From Castellaniella defragrans (GTDB lineage: Bacteria > Pseudomonadota > Gammaproteobacteria > Burkholderiales > Burkholderiaceae_B): a DNA stretch of 64,000 nucleotides. Made by a program: the position numbers and the translations under genes. The notes beneath the pieces are model-generated. The model had not been told where the DNA came from, did no database searches, and was given only the letters and a program-made list of their open reading frames with translations. Shown here piece by piece: positions 16,655 through 24,877 of the stretch (within the stretch, counting starts at the first letter, position 1; each line of letters starts with the position of its first letter). Location of the stretch: assembly GCF_014203015.1 (NCBI RefSeq), contig NZ_JACHIB010000014.1:1-64000 (forward strand), in the 5' to 3' direction.

Positions 16655-16926
16655 CAGCGCAGCAGCCACCCAACAGCAAACGCATGGACAAGCGCGTCGG
16701 CATCGGCGCACGTCCGCCCGCGGATCCACACGCCGAGGCGTGGATTCGCCAGGGCGACGCCGATGCGCTGGGCAAAGGCGACCTCTACACGGCCCGCCTC
16801 ACGCTTGACATCACGCCCGCCATGCGGGCGCGCATCAAGGTGTCGGCCTTCACGCAAGGCGTGACCGTGGCCGACCTGCTGCGCGGTCTGCTGGAGCGGG
16901 AGTTTCCACCGGAGAACACACCATGA
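16651..16926 (+). CDS. Small ParA-partner protein (putative ribbon-helix-helix)
   Basis: A 91-residue protein overlapping parA by four bases (ATGA). The C-terminal half, LYTARLTLDITPAMRARIKVSAFTQGVTVADLLRGLLEREFP, has the look of a ribbon-helix-helix DNA-binding domain (a strand followed by two helices), as in ParG/CopG-type centromere binders. The N-terminal part is polar and probably disordered. By position it is the centromere-binding partner of the small ParA. It overlaps the DUF2840 gene by four bases. Confidence 0.7.
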   Translation: MTAQQPPNSKRMDKRVGIGARPPADPHAEAWIRQGDADALGKGDLYTARLTLDITPAMRARIKVSAFTQGVTVADLLRGLLEREFPPENTP

Positions 16927-17468
16927 CCGCATCCGCTTTGCCTGCCGCGAACGCGGCACCGGCTGCGCTGCCGCTGCATCCCGTAGCACTCGCCGGACAG
17001 GCCGGCAACGTGCCGCTGACGCGCGTTTCGCTGGCCTATCTCGAACACCGCTTCAAGCTCTACCTGCGCTTCGGCGAACCCGCACGCACGCTGCGCCTGG
17101 ACGACTGGCGACGCTGCGCGGTGTTCCTGCCGGGCGCGATGTTCTGCCGCATCCGCTGGCAGGCCAACGACTACGGCACGATCCGCTGGCAGCTCATGGT
17201 GATGCAGGCTTGCACACCGCTGGACGCGGCGCAGCGCATCCCCGGTGTGCAGCCGGGCGCGCGCCTGCTACTGCACGCCGGAGGCGATGCCAACGTGCGC
17301 GTCGTGCTGGAGCGCATCGACGCCATCGAGGCGCTGGGCATCGCCGCCATCGACGTGTCGCCCGCGTACTGGCGCACGCTGGGCAACCGTCTTGCGGCTC
17401 GCCTTGCGCTGCCCGAATACACCGCCGAGCGGCACACCGCCTGGCTGGCCGGGAAGGTGCAGCCATGA
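16923..17468 (+). CDS. DUF2840 domain protein
   Basis: A 181-residue protein of the DUF2840 family, seen in the block VSLAYLEHRFKLYLRFGEPARTLRLDDWRRCAVFLPGAMFCRIRWQANDYGTIRWQLMVMQAC and later RIPGVQPGARLLLHAGGDANVRVVLERIDAIEALGIAAIDVSPAYWRTLGNRLAAR. The family is tied to TraF on ICEs and conjugative plasmids; the biochemical role is unknown. It overlaps both the upstream and the downstream gene by four bases (ATGA), so parA to traF form one coupled operon. Confidence 0.85.
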   Translation: MTASALPAANAAPAALPLHPVALAGQAGNVPLTRVSLAYLEHRFKLYLRFGEPARTLRLDDWRRCAVFLPGAMFCRIRWQANDYGTIRWQLMVMQACTPLDAAQRIPGVQPGARLLLHAGGDANVRVVLERIDAIEALGIAAIDVSPAYWRTLGNRLAARLALPEYTAERHTAWLAGKVQP

Positions 17469-18064
17469 CGGCCCCAACCACCACGGTCAACGCGCCCGCC
17501 GTACCGCCGCGTCCTCGCTCACGCCTGCGCGCTCGCATCGTGCTGGCGACACTGGCCGCCATCGGCTTCGCTGCGCTGGCCTGGGCGGCTTTCGTGTCGC
17601 CGCTGCCGCGTCTGACCTACAACCCGTCCGACAGCGTGGCGGTCGGCTGGTATCGCATCGACCCGTTCGACCCGCGCACCGCCTCGCTGCCACGTCCGTT
17701 GTCCGTGGACAGCATCGTGCTGGTGCCGCTTCCGGCCACGGCCGCCGCGCTCGCTGCGCAGCGCGGCTACCTGCCGACGCGCGTTCCGCTGCTCAAACGT
17801 GTGGGCGCGGTCGCGCCGCAACACGTCTGCATCGTCGCCGGTCAGGTACGCATCGATGGCGTGCCTTCGGCCGCCGTGCTGCCTGCCGACCGGCTCGGCC
17901 GCGCGCTGCCGTCCCTGCCGCTTTGCCGCCGTCTCGGAACAGGCGAGTTGTTCCTGTTGAGCGTGACGAATCCGGCATCGTTCGACAGCCGCTACTTCGG
18001 TCCGGTCAGCGCATCCGCCGTGATCGGCATTGCGCGCCCGATCTGGCTGGAGACACACCCATGA
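17465..18064 (+). CDS. traF: TraF-type S26 signal peptidase
   Basis: A 199-residue membrane-anchored serine protease of the S26 (TraF/LepB) family. One transmembrane segment lies at about residues 24-43. The catalytic serine motif SVAVGWY starts at Ser57 and the catalytic lysine is in LLKRVGAV (Lys111). In conjugation systems TraF cyclises or processes the pilin TrbC. Here trbC is absent from the window, so its usual substrate seems lost. The gene overlaps DUF2840 by four bases. Confidence 0.85.
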   Translation: MTAPTTTVNAPAVPPRPRSRLRARIVLATLAAIGFAALAWAAFVSPLPRLTYNPSDSVAVGWYRIDPFDPRTASLPRPLSVDSIVLVPLPATAAALAAQRGYLPTRVPLLKRVGAVAPQHVCIVAGQVRIDGVPSAAVLPADRLGRALPSLPLCRRLGTGELFLLSVTNPASFDSRYFGPVSASAVIGIARPIWLETHP

Positions 18065-18516
18065 TGGCTACCGATTCGCTGCGCTCCGGCGTGCCATCGG
18101 GCATGTCGTTCTCGCTGCTGTTGCCGTGTCGTCGCGCCTTCCGTGCGGGTGCCGATCCTGCGAATTGGGCACCGCACGTCGCGCAGCATCCGGCGCAGCC
18201 GCCCAACGTGCAGGCGTCTTGCCTCGAACGCACCCGGCCTGTGGCCGTCACCGCGTTCGCCGGCGCGCTGGCTGCTCGCGCAGCAGCGCCGCCGGGCCGC
18301 CGCTGCCCGGAGCGCCAGCGAGGGGCAAAGGCGGAAGGCAAGACAAAAGGACGCGGCACCGGGCCGCGTCGAAAGCCAGTCTGCACGTGGGGTTGGCGCG
18401 GCACGCAGCGGCTTTGCCTCCGTGCCGCTTGTGGCGCGAGGCCCGCGCCAATGCAGGCATTTCCGCGTGCTTCGCACGACAGGACACGCCAGAGCTTGCA
18501 GGGAGCGCAGCCATGA
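18061..18516 (+). CDS. Possible protein between TraF and relaxase
   Basis: A 151-codon open frame starting at ATG 18061, overlapping the traF stop (ATGATG), and overlapping the relaxase start by four bases. This position and coupling speak for a gene. The predicted protein is rich in Arg, Ala, Pro and Cys with no recognisable domain, which speaks against. The region may instead be a leader for the relaxase gene or hold oriT. Kept as a weak candidate. Confidence 0.3.
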   Translation: MMATDSLRSGVPSGMSFSLLLPCRRAFRAGADPANWAPHVAQHPAQPPNVQASCLERTRPVAVTAFAGALAARAAAPPGRRCPERQRGAKAEGKTKGRGTGPRRKPVCTWGWRGTQRLCLRAACGARPAPMQAFPRASHDRTRQSLQGAQP

Positions 18517-20498
18517 GCGACCGCCGCGATGACGATTTCCACGTGCGCCCCAGCGCCCCGAAGAACCGGGGCAAGGGCCAGGGGCAGAGCTTCGTTTCCA
18601 AGGTGCTCAAGCAAGCTGGCAAGGCCAGTAGCGGCAAGTCGGCAGTACGCTGTTCTGGGGCTGCTGGTGGCGCCGGCCAGAGGCCCGGCTCGCGCCTGGG
18701 ACGCGGCCATACGGCGGCGCGCTTCGCGGGTGCGAAGCTGACGCCCATGTCCCGGCGCGTGACCATCAAGACGCTGCTGGTGAATCACCAGCGGGCCAGC
18801 CCGCAATCGCTCACCAAGCACCTGCGCTACATCGAGCGCGACGGTGTGGGACGCGACGGCGAGCCGGGTCAAGCCTACGGAGCGCAGACAGACGTGGCCG
18901 ACCTCGACGCCTTCAAGGAACGCTGCGCCGAAGACCGGCACCATTTCCGCTTCATCCTCGCCCCCGAGGACAGCGCGGAGCTGGAAGACCTGCGCACCTA
19001 CACGCGGCACCTCATGGGCCGCATGGAGGCCGACCTGGGCACGGGCCTCGATTGGGTGGCTGTGAACCACTGGAACACCGACAACCCGCACACGCACATC
19101 GTCGTGCGCGGGCGCGACGACACCGGCAAAGACCTCATCATCGCGGGCGATTACATCGCCGACGGCTTCCGCTACCGGGCCGCCGAGCTGGCGACCGAGT
19201 GGCTGGGGCCGCGCACCGAGCTGGAGATCCAGCAGACCTTGCAGCGCGAGGTGGAACAAGAGCGGTGGACAAGCCTGGATCGCACCTTGAAGCGCGAGGC
19301 CGGCGATGACGGCTTGGTGCATGTCGAACGGCTCAACGAACCCCCACTGCAACGCCAGCGCCTGCTGCTGATCGGCCGCCTGCAACGCTTGCAGCGCCTG
19401 GGCTTGACCGACGAGACGCAGCCCGGCACCTGGGCCGTCCAGGCCGATGCAGAAAAGACCCTGCGCGCCTTGGGCGAGCGTGGCGACATCATCCGCACGA
19501 TGCAAAGGGCCATGCGCGGCGAGCCGCGCGAGCTGGCTGTGTTCGAGCCTGGAGACGATGGCCGAACCATCCTCGGCCGCGTGGCCGCGAAGGGGCTGGC
19601 CGACGAGCTGCGCGATCGGGGCTATCTGGTCATCGACGGCGTGGACGGCAAGGCCCACTATGTCGCCCTCAACGCCCGTGACGAACTGGCGAACTATCCG
19701 ACCGGGGCCGTGGTGGAGGTGAAGGGATCGGCCGACATGCGCGCGGCCGACAGGAACATCGTCGCGCTGGCGAGCGATGGCCTGTACCGCACCGATCACC
19801 ACCTCGCCATCGCGCAGGGCCAGGCCGTCCCCGGGCGCGACCCGCAGGAGGTCGTGGCGGCCCACGTCCGCAGGCTGGAGGCCCTGCGCCGGGCGGGCAT
19901 CGTGGAGCGCCTGGCCGAAGGACTATGGAAGGTGCCGGGCGACCTGGCCGAGCAGGGCCGGCGCTACGACGCGCAGCGCATGGGCGGCGTGGCCGTGGAG
20001 CTGAAATCGCACCTGCCCATCGAACGGCAGGCGCGCGTCATCGGCGCTACTTGGCTCGATCAGCAGTTGATCGGCGGCGGCTCGGGCCTGGGCGACCTGG
20101 GCTTTGGTGGCGAGATCAGGGAGGCGCTACGTCAGCGTGCCGACTTCCTGGCCGAACAGGGGCTGGCCGAGCGGCGCGGTCAGCGCGTGCTCCTGGCGCG
20201 CAACCTGCTGGGCACGCTGCGCAACCGGGAACTGGCGCAGGCCGCCAAGGACATTGCCGCCGATACCGGCCTGGAGCATCGGCCCGTGGCCGATGGGCAG
20301 CGCGTGGCCGGCATCTACCGATGCAATGTCATGCTCGCCAGCGGGCGCTACGCGATGCTCGATGATGGCATGGGCTTCTCGCTGGTGCCGTGGAAGCCCG
20401 TGATCGAACAACGCCTCGGCCAGCAGCTTGCCGCCACGGTGCGCGGCGGCAGCGTGTCATGGGAACTGGGCCGACAGCGGGGAATGGGTATCGGATGA
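18513..20498 (+). CDS. rlxS: Relaxase with DUF3363 domain (RlxS/VirD2-like)
   Basis: A 661-residue relaxase that nicks oriT and pilots DNA in conjugation. The N-terminal VirD2-like relaxase domain contains RRVTIKTLLVNHQRASPQSLTKHLRYIERDGVGRDG and the metal-binding histidine motif NHWNTDNPHTHIVVRG (His186, His193, His195). The rest is the DUF3363 region typical of Tn4371-type ICE relaxases, ending in YRCNVMLASGRYAMLDDGMGFSLVPWKPVIEQRLGQQL. A basic, flexible stretch covers residues 1-80. It appears intact, so this decayed element might still be mobilised by another element's secretion system. No traG coupling protein gene is nearby. Confidence 0.9.
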   Translation: MSDRRDDDFHVRPSAPKNRGKGQGQSFVSKVLKQAGKASSGKSAVRCSGAAGGAGQRPGSRLGRGHTAARFAGAKLTPMSRRVTIKTLLVNHQRASPQSLTKHLRYIERDGVGRDGEPGQAYGAQTDVADLDAFKERCAEDRHHFRFILAPEDSAELEDLRTYTRHLMGRMEADLGTGLDWVAVNHWNTDNPHTHIVVRGRDDTGKDLIIAGDYIADGFRYRAAELATEWLGPRTELEIQQTLQREVEQERWTSLDRTLKREAGDDGLVHVERLNEPPLQRQRLLLIGRLQRLQRLGLTDETQPGTWAVQADAEKTLRALGERGDIIRTMQRAMRGEPRELAVFEPGDDGRTILGRVAAKGLADELRDRGYLVIDGVDGKAHYVALNARDELANYPTGAVVEVKGSADMRAADRNIVALASDGLYRTDHHLAIAQGQAVPGRDPQEVVAAHVRRLEALRRAGIVERLAEGLWKVPGDLAEQGRRYDAQRMGGVAVELKSHLPIERQARVIGATWLDQQLIGGGSGLGDLGFGGEIREALRQRADFLAEQGLAERRGQRVLLARNLLGTLRNRELAQAAKDIAADTGLEHRPVADGQRVAGIYRCNVMLASGRYAMLDDGMGFSLVPWKPVIEQRLGQQLAATVRGGSVSWELGRQRGMGIG

Positions 20499-20584
20499 TG
20501 GAGATAACACCACCAGCAACTGGCCTATCAGGGGAAAACCGTTTATTCTTACAAAATCCTTATCGATGTCTTGAGGGTACGACC

Positions 20585-20803
20585 ATGACCGTCGCCGCGA
20601 CCGCCACCCTGTCCAGCAAGTTCCAAATTTCCATCCCCAAGGCCGTGCGCGAAGAACAGCACTGGCAGGCTGGGCAGGAATTCGTCTTCATCCCCAAGGG
20701 CAAGGGGGTGCTGGTCATGCCCGTGCCTGAACTGGACCAGTTGGCCGGCATCGCCAGGGGTGCGCGCACCGGCGGCTACCGCGACCGCGAGGACCGCTAC
20801 TGA
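20585..20803 (+). CDS. vapB: VapB-type antitoxin (AbrB/MazE fold)
   Basis: A 72-residue DNA-binding antitoxin. A SpoVT/AbrB swapped-hairpin domain is visible: ATLSSKFQISIPKAVREEQHWQAGQEFVFIPKGKGVLVMPVP. The C-terminus (LAGIARGARTGGYRDREDRY) is the toxin-binding tail. It overlaps the toxin gene by one base (TGATG), the usual coupling. The AT-rich upstream stretch (20530-20570) probably carries its autoregulated promoter. Confidence 0.85.
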   Translation: MTVAATATLSSKFQISIPKAVREEQHWQAGQEFVFIPKGKGVLVMPVPELDQLAGIARGARTGGYRDREDRY

Positions 20804-21198
20804 TGGCGGCCGCGGCGCCGCCGCGCGTGGTCGATACCTCGGCCTGGATCGAATGGCTCACCGGCAGCGCGTTGGGCAAGAAACTGGGCCGGCAGATCCC
20901 GGACAAGCCGCAGTGCATCGTGCCCACCATCGTGCAACTCGAACTGTCCAAGTGGCTGGTGCGCGAACTCGGCGAGGAACAGGCCGACCAGGTGATCGCC
21001 TACACGCAGAAATGCGTCGTCGTGCCGATGGACACCACCATCGCGCTGCTGGCGGCGGACCTGCACCGCGAGCACAAGCTGGCCACCGCCGACGCCATCG
21101 TCTATGCGACGGCACGGCACCAGGGGGCAGAACTGCTCACCTGCGATGCGCACTTCAAAGGGCTGCCGGACGTGGCTCTGTTTGCCAAGAGTGCCTGA
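20803..21198 (+). CDS. vapC: VapC-type PIN-domain toxin
   Basis: A 131-residue PIN-domain ribonuclease. The acidic active-site residues are in place: Asp11 (VVDTSAWIEWL), Glu47 (VQLELSKW), Asp97 (TADAIVYATA) and Asp115 (LLTCDAHF). Paired with the AbrB-type antitoxin it forms a type II toxin-antitoxin module that would favour retention of the ICE. It lies in the cargo slot between the relaxase and the missing transfer genes. Confidence 0.9.
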   Translation: MAAAAPPRVVDTSAWIEWLTGSALGKKLGRQIPDKPQCIVPTIVQLELSKWLVRELGEEQADQVIAYTQKCVVVPMDTTIALLAADLHREHKLATADAIVYATARHQGAELLTCDAHFKGLPDVALFAKSA

Positions 21199-21277
21199 TT
21201 CGAGGCTCCATGCGAGGAATGAATTCCGCGCCGAATCATTCAGACCAGGATTGCAAGACCCGCATGCGATCCAATAA

Positions 21278-21296
21278 AATGCGAACTATTCGTATT
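21278..21296 (+). promoter_or_regulatory. Fur-box-like site
   Basis: AATGCGAACTATTCGTATT is a 19-bp near-perfect inverted repeat (AATGCGAA and TTCGTATT around CTA), the size and symmetry of a Fur box. It lies 47 bases before the sigma-factor start at 21343, as expected for an iron-regulated FecI-type gene. Confidence 0.6.
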
Positions 21297-21342
21297 GACA
21301 CTTGGCTCGCACACGTGCTCGGCCGATAACCTGGAGGGCGCC

Positions 21343-21954
21343 GTGCCGGCCGCCGAACTCGCAGCGCAGCAGATTCACACCCTGTATAGCGACCACCACG
21401 CCTGGTTGCAGGGATGGCTGCGCCGCCGGCTCGGCAATGCCGCCGACGCGGCCGACCTGGCGCACGATGCTTTCCTGCGCCTCATCATCAAGCCTGCCCC
21501 GCGCGGCTTCGACAGCCACGGCGAGGCGCGCGCCTACCTGCGCGCCATGGCCCAGGGCATGTGCGTCAACCTCTGGCACCGCCGCGAAATCGAACAAGCC
21601 TGGCTCGACAACCTGGTCGGCACCGACCCGGCCGGCTATGCCGGGCTGGAAGACGGCGTGGACTACCACTGGGGCCGCATCGTCGCCGGCGCGGCGCTGA
21701 CGACGCTGCTGGGCGTCGGTGCAGAGCTAGCCGCACCTGAGAACCGCCAGGACGGCAACCGTATCGTCATCGCTGGTCGTGACAGCGCCCAGGACAGCAT
21801 CAATCAGGTCGGCCAGGAGATGACCCGGCGCAACATGAACATCCAGCCGACTTTGACCGAGCGGCCGGGCCTGCCGGTGCGGATCATCGTCAACCGGGAT
21901 CTGGTGCTGCGACCGTACCAGCCGTTGTTCTTCAACCGGGGAGCTTCACGATGA
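21343..21954 (+). CDS. Chimera: FecI-like sigma N-terminus fused to TrbI C-terminus
   Basis: A 203-residue frame starting at GTG 21343. Residues 1 to about 88 are the region 2 part of a FecI-type ECF sigma factor (IHTLYSDHHAWLQGWLRRRLGNAADAADLAHDAFLRLI, RAYLRAMAQGMCVNLWHRREIEQAWL). From about GTDPAGYAGLEDGVDYHWGRI onward it is the C-terminal end of TrbI, with AGAALTTLLGVGAELAAPE and IIVNRDLVLRPYQPLFF. Sigma region 4 and about three quarters of TrbI are absent. The join lies near 21601-21622 and keeps the reading frame. It most likely arose by a deletion that removed the rest of fecI, further cargo, traG and the trb genes. Neither function should survive intact. It overlaps the DUF2274 gene by four bases, as trbI does. 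Confidence 0.85.
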   Translation: MPAAELAAQQIHTLYSDHHAWLQGWLRRRLGNAADAADLAHDAFLRLIIKPAPRGFDSHGEARAYLRAMAQGMCVNLWHRREIEQAWLDNLVGTDPAGYAGLEDGVDYHWGRIVAGAALTTLLGVGAELAAPENRQDGNRIVIAGRDSAQDSINQVGQEMTRRNMNIQPTLTERPGLPVRIIVNRDLVLRPYQPLFFNRGASR

Positions 21955-22193
21955 CGACGCGCAAGCTGCGGCTCGGGCCGCTGCCGAAGATGGAATCCAC
22001 GAAGCTGACCTTTGCCTGCCCGGCCAGCCTGAAAGCCGACCTCGACCGCTACGCCGCGCTGCACGCGCAGACCTATGGCGAAATGGTCGATGCGGCGACG
22101 CTGATTCCGCACATGCTCGAAGCCTTCATGGCCGGGGATCGTGGATTCAAGAAAGGAACGACGGCCAAGGCGGTGCCACCGAAGCAGCCTTGA
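21951..22193 (+). CDS. DUF2274 domain protein
   Basis: An 80-residue protein overlapping the TrbI tail by four bases (ATGA). The block LRLGPLPKMESTKLTFACPASLKADLDRYAALHAQTYGEMVDAATLIPHMLEAFMAGDRGFKK matches DUF2274, a small ribbon-helix-helix-like protein that regularly closes the trb operon. It is intact and marks the right end of the ICE coding region. A strong terminator follows. Confidence 0.9.
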   Translation: MTTRKLRLGPLPKMESTKLTFACPASLKADLDRYAALHAQTYGEMVDAATLIPHMLEAFMAGDRGFKKGTTAKAVPPKQP

Positions 22194-22226
22194 TGATGCG
22201 GATGCTTCCGCCGCTATCGACCGCCA

Positions 22227-22260
22227 CGAAAGCGCAGCCCACGGGTTGCGCTTTCGTTTT
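22227..22260 (+). terminator. Rho-independent terminator closing the ICE
   Basis: CGAAAGCGCAGCCC pairs with GGGTTGCGCTTTCG (about 13 pairs with one G-U) over a tiny loop, followed by TTTT, 34 bases after the DUF2274 stop. Typical intrinsic terminator. Confidence 0.85.
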
Positions 22261-22466
22261 GGGGCGTGAACGCCACAGGCCGGGCTATGATGAAGTTGCG
22301 ACCTTGCCCGCTGCGGTGCCCTTGGGCTTTCCACCGCGAAGCGCCTATGTGGCACCTGGCTCAAAAAGCGGCAACGGCACGCGGAGGCCGAAATTTAGCC
22401 TAACCTATTGCCCCGTAAGACCTTCTGCACCGCTGTCCGGCCGCACAAAGAACTTGACAGCGGACA

Positions 22467-22474
22467 TTTTTCAT
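22467..22474 (+). other. attR of the ICE (TTTTTCAT)
   Basis: TTTTTCAT is the 8-bp target/attachment sequence known for Tn4371-family ICEs. It sits between the last ICE gene with its terminator and the first chromosomal gene, exactly where attR is expected. The matching attL would lie left of the window. Confidence 0.75.
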
Positions 22475-22498
22475 TCACGGGACCACGGGACACGCATC

Positions 22499-23899
22499 AT
22501 GAGCGCACTCCAGGACGCGCGCCTGCGGCTGGTGATGTTCCTCGTCACCGGCGCCATGTTCATGGAGGTGCTGGACGGCAACATCATCGCCACCGCCCTG
22601 CCGGACATGAGCCGCTCCTTCGGCATCGACGCGGTCCGGCTGAACGTCGCCATCAGCGCCTACCTGCTGGCGCTGGGCGCCTTCATTCCGGTGAGCGGCT
22701 GGATGACCGACCGCTACGGGCCGCGCCGGGTCTTCGCCTGCGCCATCGCGGGCTTCACACTGACCTCGCTGGGCTGCGGCCTGGTCGAAAACCTGCACGC
22801 TTTCGTCGTCCTGCGCGTGCTGCAGGGCGCCAGCGGCGCGCTGATGGTGCCCGTGGGCCGACTGCTGGTGCTGCGCCATACGCCGCAGGAGCGCCGCATG
22901 GCGGCGATGTCCAACCTGGTCTGGCCGGCGCTGGTGGCGCCGGTGATCGCGCCGCCGCTGGGCGGCTTCATCGCCAGCCATCTCGACTGGCACTGGATCT
23001 TCTTCCTCAACGTGCCGCTGGGCATCCTGGGCTTCGTCCTGGCGCTCTGGCTGATCCCGCCGCTGGAACCGGCGCCGCGCCGGCCCTTCGACTGGACCGG
23101 CTTCGCCCTGTGCGGCCTGGGCATCTTCGCACTGCTCGGCGCGCTGGAACGGCTGGCGGCCACGATCGACCCGGCCGGCCTCGCCCTGCTGGCCGGCGGC
23201 GCCGTCCTGGCGGCGGCCGCGCTGCGGCACCTGCGCCGCGCGGTCGCGCCGATGCTGAGCCTGGCCCCCCTGCGCATCGCCACGTTCCGGGTGGTGGCGA
23301 TCGGCGGCTCGGTCACGCGGATGGCGATCGGCAGCCTGCCCTTCCTGCTGCCGCTCATGTTCCAGCTCGGCTTCGGCATGAACGCCTTCGAGGCGGGCCT
23401 GTTGCTGCTGGTGGTCTTCGCCGGCAACCTGGGGATGAAGGCGGTGACCACGCCCATCCTGCGCCGTTTCGGCTACCGCCCGGTGATGCTGTGGAACGGG
23501 CTGCTGGCGGCGGCCAGCCTGGCCGCCTGCGCGCTGCTGACGCCGTCCATGCCGCTGCCGCTGCTGCTGCCCATCCTGTTCGTCCACGGCATGGCCCGCT
23601 CGATGCAGTTCACCTGCCTGGGGACGCTTGCCTTCGCCGACGTGCCCGAGGCGCGCATGGCCGATGCCAACGGGCTGTTCAACGTCGTCTCGCAGCTCGG
23701 CATGGCCGCGGGCATCACCCTGGGCGCCCTGGCGGTACGCCTGGGCGAGGCGCTGGCCGGCGCGCTGGACATCGCCGGACAGGCATTTCCCTATCGGGTC
23801 GCGTTCATGATCGCGGCCGGGATCGCCCTGGCCGGGCTGCTCGACACGGTGCGGCTGCCCAAGGGTGCCGGCGACCACTTCGTGGCGCGGCCCCGGTAG
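22499..23899 (+). CDS. MFS exporter, DHA2 (EmrB/QacA)-type
   Basis: A 466-residue inner-membrane exporter starting at ATG 22499. The start LVMFLVTGAMFMEVLDGNIIATALPDMSRSFG is the hallmark of the 14-TM DHA2 multidrug family, and motif A appears as GWMTDRYGPRRVF. Hydrophobic segments fill nearly the whole protein. Substrate is unknown; drugs or metabolites exported by proton antiport are usual. The ICE attachment site lies only 24 bases before the start codon, so the native promoter has probably been displaced. No strong ribosome site is seen. Longer upstream frames run into ICE sequence and are not real. Confidence 0.85.
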   Translation: MSALQDARLRLVMFLVTGAMFMEVLDGNIIATALPDMSRSFGIDAVRLNVAISAYLLALGAFIPVSGWMTDRYGPRRVFACAIAGFTLTSLGCGLVENLHAFVVLRVLQGASGALMVPVGRLLVLRHTPQERRMAAMSNLVWPALVAPVIAPPLGGFIASHLDWHWIFFLNVPLGILGFVLALWLIPPLEPAPRRPFDWTGFALCGLGIFALLGALERLAATIDPAGLALLAGGAVLAAAALRHLRRAVAPMLSLAPLRIATFRVVAIGGSVTRMAIGSLPFLLPLMFQLGFGMNAFEAGLLLLVVFAGNLGMKAVTTPILRRFGYRPVMLWNGLLAAASLAACALLTPSMPLPLLLPILFVHGMARSMQFTCLGTLAFADVPEARMADANGLFNVVSQLGMAAGITLGALAVRLGEALAGALDIAGQAFPYRVAFMIAAGIALAGLLDTVRLPKGAGDHFVARPR

Positions 23900-23992
23900 G
23901 GACCCGCGCCGGGGCCGGACGGCGGGATCCCGGCGCGCGCGCCGCGCCGCCAGGGGCCGTCAGGGGCGCCGCCGGGGCGGCCGCCCGCCGCC

Positions 23993-24871
23993 TCAGGCGG
24001 CCTTCACGACCTCGATGGGCTGGCGCGTGAACAGCGCCAGCAGGTGGGCCAGTTCGGCGCGCATCTCGCGGCGGTCGACCACGCGGTCGATGGCGCCCTT
24101 GCCCAGCAGGAATTCAGCGCGCTGGAAGCCTTCGGGCAGTTTTTCGCGCACGGTCTGCTCGATCACGCGCGGACCGGCGAAGCCGATCAGGGCATTGGGC
24201 TCGGCCAGCACCACGTCGCCCATGAAGGCGAAAGAGGCCGACACCCCGCCCATCGTCGGGTCGGTGAGGACGCTGATGAAGGGCAGGCCGGCCTCGGACA
24301 GCTGGTGCAGCATGGCGGTGGTCTTGGCCATCTGCATCAGCGAGAACAGGGATTCCTGCATGCGCGCGCCGCCCGAGGACGACACGCAGACGAAGGGCAT
24401 CCGCCGCTCGATGGACGCCTGGACGCCGCGGGCGAAGCGCTCACCCACCACCGAGCCCATCGAACCGCCCATGAAGGCGAACTCGAAGCACGCCAGCACC
24501 GTGGGCACCGAGAGCACCGTGCCGCTCACCACCACCATCGCCTCGGTCTCGCCGGTCTGCTTGACGGCCTCGGCCAGGCGCTCGGGGTACTTGCGCGAGT
24601 CCTTGAACTTCAGCGGGTCCATGGGGCGGGTCTGGGCGCCGATCTCCACGCGGCCTTCCGGGTCCAGCAGCGCGTCGATGCGCGCCCGGGCGCCGATGCG
24701 CATGTGGTGGCTGCACTTGGGGCAGACGTTCAGGGTGGCCTGCAGGTCTTCCTTGTAGAGGACGGATTCGCAGGAGGGACATTTGACCCACAGGCCCTCG
24801 GGCACGCGCTTGGAGGCCGAATCGCCGCTGCGGTTGATGCGCGGAGGGAGAATCTTTTCAAACCAGCTCAT
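23993..24871 (-). CDS. accD: Acetyl-CoA carboxylase carboxyltransferase subunit beta
   Basis: A 292-residue protein, normal AccD length. With AccA it transfers the carboxyl group from biotin to acetyl-CoA, the first step of fatty acid synthesis. The N-terminal four-cysteine zinc finger is complete (Cys31, Cys34, Cys50, Cys53). The carboxyltransferase core shows [41 protein letters not shown] and [16 protein letters not shown]. It is last in trpB-trpA-accD, six bases after trpA, a common betaproteobacterial order. Start [10 protein letters not shown] matches the family. Confidence 0.97.
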   Translation of the reverse strand: MSWFEKILPPRINRSGDSASKRVPEGLWVKCPSCESVLYKEDLQATLNVCPKCSHHMRIGARARIDALLDPEGRVEIGAQTRPMDPLKFKDSRKYPERLAEAVKQTGETEAMVVVSGTVLSVPTVLACFEFAFMGGSMGSVVGERFARGVQASIERRMPFVCVSSSGGARMQESLFSLMQMAKTTAMLHQLSEAGLPFISVLTDPTMGGVSASFAFMGDVVLAEPNALIGFAGPRVIEQTVREKLPEGFQRAEFLLGKGAIDRVVDRREMRAELAHLLALFTRQPIEVVKAA

Positions 24872-24877
24872 GGTCGG

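Larger units (their letters stand above)
1..22474. mobile_element. Right part of a decayed Tn4371-type ICE
   Basis: The gene order DUF932, ParB, DUF736, DUF2958, DUF2285, AlpA-like HTH, RepA, ParA, DUF2840, TraF, DUF3363 relaxase, TrbI tail and DUF2274 is the backbone of Tn4371-type ICEs. The right border is the family attachment octamer TTTTTCAT at 22467-22474, followed by chromosomal genes. Missing are traG, trbB to trbG and most of trbI, so self-transfer is unlikely, although the relaxase might still allow mobilisation in trans. The integrase and left attachment site are not in the window. Cargo lies at 32-4887, 8925-9593, 11191-12796 and 20585-21198. Family assignment is from gene content and memory of the family, not an alignment. 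Confidence 0.85.
22194..22498. other. ICE right-end spacer up to the MFS gene
   Basis: About 300 bases without a gene: the terminator at 22227-22260, an AT-richer stretch near 22390-22410, a TTGACA hexamer at 22454-22459, the attachment octamer at 22467-22474 and 24 chromosomal bases before the exporter start. The TTGACA lacks a recognisable -10 partner. Confidence 0.6.

Noticed and set aside
18006-19865. 619-codon minus-strand frame across the relaxase region
   Set aside because: Antisense shadow of the relaxase; no domain or ribosome site.
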